A stretch of 22,321 nt of DNA from Heterotrichella gracilis (lineage: Eukaryota > Sar > Xanthophyceae > Tribonematales > Xanthonemataceae). The DNA is taken from contig JAULBX010028149.1 of the NCBI GenBank assembly GCA_032358255.1, positions 1-22,321 of the forward strand, in the 5' to 3' direction. The notes beneath the pieces were generated by a model. That model did not search any database, was not told the origin of the DNA, and saw nothing but the letters and a program-made list of their open reading frames with translations. Within the stretch, counting starts at the first letter, position 1. Every line of letters starts with the position of its first letter. Shown piece after piece: positions 8,730 through 17,700 of the stretch. The translations under genes were made by a program, and so were the position numbers.

Positions 8730-11700
8730 ATGGAGCAGCGCTTGGGTGGGCGGGCGGGAGGGGGGTGGGGCCCCGACCCGCCACCCGCTACCGCGGCCAC
8801 CTCGCAAGCATATGCGCCGCAAGCGCACACCATACCAGTACCGTATCTCCACCAGCTGCCCCCGGGAAGGGCGGCCAGCGACTCGGGTCCAAGGGGGGCT
8901 TGGCGGGGGTCGGGTGATACCCACCCCCACCCCCACCACTACCTGGGCGCCACCTCCTATGCATCCATACTGGAACCGCCGCCCCAGCGCCTCCCGACGC
9001 CCCACAACCACCAGGCGGCGGCGTACAGCGGCGGGTACGGGCTGCCGCAGCCAGGGTTCGGCGGGCAGATGCCCACGGGCCATCCTGGGAGGCGGTCCTA
9101 TTCGGAGAGCATACCACCACCGCCCGTCACCCCCAGCGCCGCCCCCGGCGGGTATTCCGCCCCCAGAGGCAGCATCCACCACTCACCGCAGCCCGTTGCA
9201 GCCCCCCAGGCCAGGAGGGTGGGGAGGGGCATGCACCCTCAAGGCTATGGTGGCATCGGGCCCCAAGGGGGAGTGATGTATGGTGAGGAGCAGGGCATGG
9301 ATGCTGCGGAGCTGATGCAGCAGGCGCACAGGAGCCAGCGGCACCCTACAACAGGTAGTGCGCTAGGGTATGGTGTAGCCAGGTATCGGGGTTTTGAGCA
9401 GCAGAATTTTAGGGTCCAGCTAGGGTTGGGTGCTGCGGAGCTGATGCAGCAGGCGCACAGGAGCCAGCGGCATTCTGCAACAGATAATTGGATAGGGTAG
9501 GGTTTAGGGCTTTGCCTGAAGCAGTTAGGGCTTATGTTGGGGCATAGAGCCAGGAGCACAGGGAATGCGCTCGGTGTTCAGGTTTGCACAGCGCAATTCA
9601 GGGTTCAGCTAGGGTTGGATGCTGCGGAGCCGATGCAGCAGGCGCATAGCAACCGACAAAAGGTAGTGGATTAGGATAATGGGCCAGGGTTGGGGTTTGG
9701 AGCAGCGCACTTGCAGTCCCAGGCCAACACACGACCCCCAGCCTAGGTGGTTTGTGTGTGCCACACTGTCCCTGTTTTTACCCTAAACCCCAGCACACAC
9801 CTGGCACACAATTCAAGTGTGCTGCCCTTACCTTGCCTCTCCATTCCCCACCTTTTGCAGGCCGACTCCCCTGCTTGACGTGCGGCCGCCCTTTCCTCGA
9901 CTACCCATCTCTCGCACACCATTTGATGGATAGCCATCAGGGCATTAACTCCCTGGATGCAGCCCCGATGCTGGTGTCAGAGGACGGCGCGCGAATTTCC
10001 AAACCCGGGGCCGCCAGCCTATCCCTGGGAGACCTCCTGGCCAGGCGGCTGGATCAGAAAGAGAGGGAGAAGGAGCGGGGGAAGGAGCTGGGGAGGCAGC
10101 AGCGGGTGGGGGTGGCGGGGGGCGGGCAGGGGGTGGTGGGTACCCCCCACCCCCAGCAGCTGAGGGCGAATGGGGGTCTAGGGGGACGGGTGGGGGATGT
10201 TGAGGTGGGTGGAGGGGCGGTGGGGAGGGATGTGGGTCACACTGTGCACGGTGCATGCAGGCACATGGGGGCAATTTGGCGTCATTTGGTGGTCGGTTTA
10301 GGGTTAAGGGTTTCAGGCATTTGCCCTTGGAGTCAGGTGCATGAGGCTGTGACGTGTGCAAATTTATACAAAGCAGGGTGTATGTGTGTGTATATGCAAC
10401 TGGGGGGAGCTGCATGGACCCTCTGCTGTTTAGGGTTTAGGGTGACCACCCTATGGCGGCTGTGGCGCGTATGCATGAATGGGGCTATGCCTGATGGCAT
10501 GGGCGCATTTTGTGCTCAGCTCACGTGGGGGTTGGGGCCATGGTGCATGTGCGGTTGGTGGGGCAATGGGGTTGAGGTTTTATATGCCTGCTGGCAGGTA
10601 GCAAAACACAAACCCTATTCCCGCGTGCAGTTCCCCGCCCAGTTCTCGAAATCCCAGTCGCGCAAGAAGCTGTCCCGACTCAAGCGCACGGTCCTGAAGG
10701 ACAGGGCAGACAGGGCGGTGGCAGAAGCCCAGGAGGTTGTTTCACACTCGGAGCAGACGGGGGTGGCTACGGGGCAGGCGCTCAGCATCCTGCGCCAGCA
10801 GCTCAAGGTGCGCATCAGAACCCTAAAGCCCTTTGTCTCACAATCCTTGGCCTTCGGGCACGCTAGGTTGGGGTGCGGGTGCTCAGCATACTGCCCCCAG
10901 CGCAAGCTTGGTTTGGAACCATAGGCCCTTACGTGGGATATTGCAATTCCCTATCCCTTCCATGGAGTGCAATAGCGCCCAAACCCTTGGGTGGGGTGTC
11001 TGCTGGAGTCGAAGGAACTTCAAACCCTTGCAGGGTATTGGCGCTGTCCTGAACATGTGTGTAGGGTATCAGCCTGGCCCACTAAACCCTTGCGTGTGGT
11101 TTATGCATTGCATTGAACTCTTGTGTGTGGTATTTGCAGGAGTCTGAGGAGCGGCTGCAGCATGAGAGCCTGGAGGGGGAGCTGCGACCAGCAACATGCA
11201 CAAACGTAGGTGGAAGGGTTTAATACCAAAGACCCTAATCCCTCAACCCTCGACCCTAGTTTACAGTGCCTGCGACCCGCAACAATGTAAGTGAAAGGGT
11301 GTAGCCAAATGCCTAGCCTCTGTAAATATGGGTTTCAGCATACAACCCTAAACCCTCATGCCTCGTACCCCATGCTTGCACCAACTTCACATGGGTGTAC
11401 CCTTAACTATACCCTCCTCCACTGGTGCACTTGACAATGACCAGCAGTCCTAGCGACACCCTAGAAGTGGCAAAGCCCTAAACCCTGAACCCTAGCCTCG
11501 CCTCCCCCACCGGTCCAGTTGCTGCGCATGGCGGTGGCCAACCCATTATCGTCTTGGACCGTAGATATGGAACCCTAAACTCTCAACCCTCCCCTCCCCC
11601 TTTCAGGTGCAGGTGCTCCACATGGCGGTGGCTGAGGCACAGCGCAAGTTGAGCGACACTGTTAGATTGGAGGGGGTGGCGAGGGGCAAGCTGGCAGCTG

Positions 11701-14700
11701 CGGAACGGCAGCGGGAGAGGCTGTACGGCCTGTGTAAGGTAAGCGTCAGGGCTTTCAGGGTTTTGTGCGGGTGGCTGCCAGTGTGGAGCTGTGTAGCAGG
11801 GTTTTGGTAGGGGTTTTGGTAGGGTTGTTTGGTGGCCCAAATTGGGGTAGGGATGTTGCGATATGGTCAGGTTGGAGGGGGTGGCGAGGGACGAGCCGGC
11901 GGCGGGAGAGGCTGTGTGAGGCAAGTTGGGAGGGCTAAATGTTGTTCATGCCAGCACTTTGTGTTTCTGTGTTCATAAAAAGCCTTCTGCAGCTCGAGCC
12001 AGCAAATCGGCAAGTACTGACGTCACGATCGTCTATTTCTTCTGCTTATTTTGTATGCAACAGGTTCCCATTTGTCGTCCAGGTGTCGGCTGGCGAGCGG
12101 CAGCAGCAGCTGAAACAGCTCCTGGAGGAGGTGGGTGGAGGGGACCCAGCCACAACCAACACCACCACCACCACCGCCGACGACGCCGCCACCCCCCCAC
12201 CACCCGCACCCACGCAAGGGGTTCAGGACTCCCCGGCGGTGGCTGAGGGGGGCAATGGAGGGCAAGCGGGAGAGGCCCCGGGTCCGATCCCGGTGCTTGC
12301 GTGTGGTGATCCCCCACCAGCACCAGCACCCTCCTCCCCACCCTCCTCACCACCACCACCACAGCCGCAGCCAGGGGGGGAGGTGCCCCTGTGGTTGCTG
12401 GCAGCGGGGTTGGATGATGACTCGGATTCGGACAGCGATGGCTCCTTGGACGACGCCAGCCTGAGCCACCTAGGTAGGGTTTCTTGGAGGGTTTTGAAAG
12501 GGCCCTTGTAGGTGCTTGCAAAGGTTTGTGTGGCGCTTGGGGGTGGGGTTGTGTAGGGTCTTGCAAGGGATTTGTGAGCCACCTAGGTATGGAGTGTGGA
12601 TGCCAACTCGGATTTGGATAGCAACTCTCTGGACAACGCTAGCCTGAGCCACCTAGGTAGGCTTTTGGGAGGGTGTTTAAAGGGTTTTGTGAGCCGCTCG
12701 GTAGGGTTGTTGTAGGTGCTTGCGAGGGTTTGTGTGCCGCTTGGGGTGGGGGTTTGTGGGGGGTTTGCAAGGGTTTTGTGAGCCACCTTGGTAGGGGTAC
12801 CTGTGCTCCATTGCGTGGTTTCCTCCCCAGTCCCAACCGCGTTTCCCCCCCACTGCTACAGAGGAGAATGTGCTTGCATCCTGGCTCTCTGTGGCCAATC
12901 AGAAAGCATCCAGCCTCCTTGCTGCAATCCACCACAGCCAAGAGCCCCAACCGCAGCCCCAACCACAGCAACAGCCACAGCCACAGCCGGAGGTGCAGGC
13001 GCCCACCCCACCACCCACATCCACCCCACCACCATCCCCACCACAGCCCCACCATCAGCAGCTGCAGGAGGGGGCGGGTGGCACCGCCTCCCTCCCCTCT
13101 CGCCCCACCGCATCTCTAGACCCCTTGGGCCAGTCGCTGCACGCAGGGGCCATCGATATGGAGGAGCTGAGGCACCAGCTGGCGCAACTGCAGCCCGCCA
13201 GGTTCGAAACCCTAAATCCTAAGCTTAAAACCCAAAACCCTTCAGGTGAGAAACCCTAAACCCTAGACCCCAATTGTCGTGGAGGAGCTGAGGCACCAGC
13301 TGGCACAGCCGCACTCCCCTGCATGCGAGGAACCCCAAACCTACAGCTGACACCCTTCTTGACTCGAGTTGATCTGCAGCTTCTGTCCTCAAATCCCTGC
13401 AATTACCCGATCCCCTATCCATTCAAATCCTGGGCTGCCAGCAGGGAAAATTACAAATTTACTGTCATGAGCGGGGATCAATAGTGTTACAAACCAATCC
13501 TGGTGCTTGATTGGATGATGGTTGATTCCACAACCCCTATCCTCACAGCCTTTAATTCCCCAATCCCCAATAATTGTGATCCTGGCATCCCCACGTAGGC
13601 CCCCCAGCAGCACCAGCAGCAGCACCGATGGGGTGGCCCACCACGGGGTGCATAACACATGGAGCCCCCAGCAGCTTGCCCTGCTGAATGGGGGGGTGCA
13701 GGGGCAAGGAGGGGGCCTGATGAGGTAAGGGAAGGGGGGATTGTGCAACTGGCATCGTTATGTGTACATGTATGCGTTTCGTAAAATAAACAATTACGGT
13801 GAGGCGTGCTAAGGCAACCATGGCCATAGGAGCACTGTTACTATGACTGTCGCTAGTCCTGTTAACATACATACTGATTTTCAACTGCCTAGAAAGAAAA
13901 CAAGTCGAAGGGTACTTGTGGATCTGCTTTGCACACACATGTCTCATCTCATCTTTTCTCATCTCACCTCATCTCATCTCTTTGGTGGAAGCATGAAATG
14001 TGCATGCTCAACCCACCCGTTTCACCAGCACCCACCCACCCACCACCCACTCCTTGTATCGCAGGTCCGAAACCCCCCATGGGCCCCCCTCCTCCCACAG
14101 CCACAGCCACAGCCACAGCCACAGCCACAGCCACAGCCACAGCCAAACCCCACCCCACCCCACCATCCGCTCCTCCATGCAAGACCTGCTCTACGCCCTG
14201 GACAACCCCCCACCACCACCACCCCACCACCAGCCACACCACCAGCAGCACTACGCACCGTACAGGGCAGGGGGCGGCAGTGGGGGTCCGAATGCGCACT
14301 TTCAGGCGGTGGACCCTCCAGGATGGGGGAATCAGTATCAAGGTGTGTGTGTGGTGGTGGGGGGGGGGGGCGGCTGGGCGCAACACAATGTGACAATAGT
14401 TTATGTTATAACACAATAGAATATGTTATAACACAATAGAAAGTACTTATTACTTTACTGGGCGTTAATCGTTACTGGGCGCAACACAACGTAATAACAC
14501 AAGAAAGTTGAATGTGTGAAACACATCGAAATGTACACTCCATGTACCATTTTTGTATGGCAAAGGTCTTCCTTTTAAATTTAAGAAGAACAGACGCACG
14601 TTGGTGTTGGAATTTTTCGTTTGTGGAACTACCACATCACAGTCAAGGCCCGAACACACGTTGTGCTCGACATCACGCCACTCTGTGTTGGGTGTGTTGC

Positions 14701-17700
14701 CTAGGCTGTGCTGCTGCCCCCACTGTAATAACCATAAAACACCCCACCACATACACACCGCCTCCGCCCTTTTCCACTCTTATTTCCTTCCCATGTTCAC
14801 ACCCTCACTCCTCACCCCTCACCCCTCACCCCTCGCACCACCCCTCACCCCTATTTACCACTGCAGCGGTCCTGGGCCCCGGCCAACGCCACTACTCCTG
14901 GCCCCTGAGCCAAATCCCTAAGCCAGACCCTAGCTTAGGATACTGAGCTTTGATGTCATCCGCACCCGCCTTGCAGTGGTGCTGCCACAGGATGAGTGTC
15001 CTCCCCTGTTTATGAAAGTCCCTGCCCACCCATCCACATTTTCCCCCTTGCACAGCAGTCCCGGGCCCCGGCCAACGCCACTACTCGTGGCCTCTGAGCC
15101 AAATCCCAGAGCCAGACCCTAGCCAAGGGTATGGGGAGGCCAGCCAGGACCCCGGGGTTTTCTCAAACCCCGGCGCATACGGCACCAATCCCCGACAGCA
15201 GCACCTGCCACAGGGCATGTACTACCCCGATGGGGGGTACAGCTACGGGAGTGAGACGGTGAGGGTCCAGTGCTGAAACCCTGAACCCTGACCATAAACT
15301 CTAAACCTGACACTAAACCCTACAGAGGTGAGTGTGCTGATATCTGCCATCTGACATGTACTACCCTGATGGGGGATTTCAGCTATGGGAGGGAGTAGAG
15401 AGGGTTTAGTCCGCGCACACACCTGCCTCTTTCCCTCCCCTTTGCTACCCATCCGCCGCTCCTTCTCTTGCCCCACCTACCCCACCACTCCACCACACCC
15501 ACACCAAGTTGTACATAAATAGATAGAGGGGTGTACAGGATATGGGGTGTGCACTCCTCGCTCGCTCTAAATACCCCTTGCCCACACCAGCCTCGCCCAA
15601 GAGTAACATACCCCACCCCCGGCGCTCCCTCTCTTGCCGCACCCACCCCACCACCCCACCCCACCAACACTATCCCCACTCACCACCCACCCCCCACTCC
15701 TGCAGCTCCCAATGACGCCCTCCCTCCACCCACCCCCCGCCCCCGGCACCCGCCACAATTCAGGGATGTCACATGACTCACGTGACTCAGCTCAGGCACT
15801 CGGAGTCGCCGAGCAAGGGGGGGTGCAATACGGCAGACCCCAGGGTAAGTGGGTCCCCAGCCGCTAAGGTTGGCATGGGGTTTTTATGAAGGTGTGAAAT
15901 GGGGCTGATGCAGCAGGAAAGAAATTGTCCAGGTTATGAATTGAACAAGCAGTTAGGGTTTTGTGAGGCAGCTGTAGGGTATTGTTGAGGCATCTGCTAT
16001 GGTCTTGCTGCTCCACAGAATCCCTCAATGCAGGCCGCTGCATAAGCCTGGACAGCCTGCCCCACCCCCCCACACACAGCCCTGCTTCCTCCTGGGGTTT
16101 AATCTTAGGGTTCAGGATCACACTGACCCCAAAACCTTACCGCAGGCCGCTGCATGAGCCTGGACAGCAGTGCCTTCTACTCTCTCTTAGGCTTTGAGCT
16201 TAGGGTTTCAGGGTCTTCACTGACCACAAAGCCCTTACTGCAGGCCACCGCACGAGCCTGGAAAGCATGCGCCCCCCCCACAGCCCTGCTCCCCCCTACA
16301 GCCGCCACCTGTCAATCTCTGGCAGCGCTCCACCTGGCGCCCATTCAGGGAACCTGTTGGAAACTCCAACAGGAACCCTAGGGTCTGGGGCCCAGGGGTG
16401 GCGCCAGGGGGAGCAGTACCCACCAGGGGGAGGATGGGGGGGGACGGAGGGGGGGGGTGACCCGTTTGCGCTGCTCAGGTGGGTAGGGTTTTGGTGTAGG
16501 GTTTTGCACAAGGGTGCTGAGGGTTCTGCGCCTTGCTGTAACGCTGCGCGCACTGCAGCTGCCTGGCTTATGCAGCACCCCTGGCACTGCTATGGCTTAA
16601 GTCTTGCACCCATGTGTGTTATCTCTCGCCACACCCATGTGTAGGAACAAGACCGCACCATCCAAACACGCAGCTTGCCCCCCCTCCCGCCATTCAGGCT
16701 GTGGCCCACCTGTAAATCTTAGATAAATTTGAGGGTGCCGCTCTTGCAAGGCACCCTTTCCACTATAATATACATCGGCAGGAGCGCGCGCATTTGAGGG
16801 AGCCATCCCTAACCCCCTTTTCACACCCGTGTGTAGGAACCAGCCTGCACCGCCCGCTCACTTGGCGCGGCACCCGCCCCCGCCCACCCACGGCCTGCCC
16901 TTTGGGGCCCCAGGGCAGCAGGGGGGGAGCGAGTTCATGTGCGAGATTTGCGGGGTGGCGTGCCACGGCGTGTTCCAGTTCCAGCAGCACTGCGCCTCCA
17001 GGTGACCCCTAGTTTAGGGTTCTGTTGTGCAAGGGCTTATTGGTAGGGTTTTGGATAGGGTTTCTAGCGTGCCATAGCGTGTTCCAGTTCCAGCAGCACT
17101 GCGCCTCCAGGTGAGCCCTGGGTTTTTTTGTTAGGGCTCCTTGATAGGGTTCCTGGTAGGTGAGCCGCCAAGGTTGCCACCCTATCCTAGAGTCCATTTG
17201 CGCAAAACTGCCACTGCTTCCAAGGTTGCTGGGCGGACACGTAGGGATAGGAATGTGCACAATGGTCAAAGTGGCCATCCTGGGGGTGGCCTGTCTATTT
17301 CAACCCTACTTATATCGTGGATTGGACCAATCCTTCGCCCAATCCAAAGCAAGTTGCTTGCCAAAACCCTGGCGCCCGTCCTTTTTCCCTTCCCTAGGGT
17401 CCATGCGCGCAAAGCGGAGGCTCCCGCAGCTGCCAAGTTGCTATGGGCGCAAGTAGGGATAGGGTTGTGCACATAATTTGAAGGGTAAATCCTGGACCCG
17501 GCCTGGTTGTCTCCCACCATTTAGTACTTCATCCACTTCCAAGACCCTCCCTGCCCATACCCTAATACATTTCTTTTACCCTTCCCTAGGGTCCACCTGC
17601 GCAAGGCGGAGGCTGCCGCCGCTGCCAAGGTGGCTATGAGCACAAGGGGAGCAACAGGGGGGAGGCCCGCGTCCAGGGATGGGGCGGGCGGCCCTCTGGG

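Larger units (their letters stand above)
16940..17595 (+). other. U1-type (matrin-like) zinc finger split across an intron
   Basis: Residues MCEICGVACHGVFQFQQHC from exon 16837-17001 join RVHLRK of exon 17590, giving C-x2-C-x12-H-x5-H. This spacing is typical of U1-like fingers of RNA-binding proteins. The last histidine is supplied by the second exon. This supports the predicted splice and suggests an extra RNA-contact module ahead of the L7Ae domain. Confidence 0.7.

Noticed and set aside
8655..9182. 175-residue minus-strand ORF
   Set aside because: Antisense shadow of GC-rich exon 1 with no recognisable domain.
8542..9276. 244-residue + strand ORF overlapping the SBP2-like first exon
   Set aside because: It is an Arg/Pro/Gly-rich shadow frame of GC-rich coding sequence. 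The 8730 frame, not this one, joins the zinc-finger exon in phase.
12033..12566. 177-residue minus-strand ORF over the Pro-rich exon
   Set aside because: Antisense of a low-complexity coding exon whose + frame is supported by phase on both sides.
13942..14142. CRISPR-like regular repeats
   Set aside because: The repeats are contiguous micro- or hexanucleotide arrays without spacers, in a spliced eukaryotic gene.
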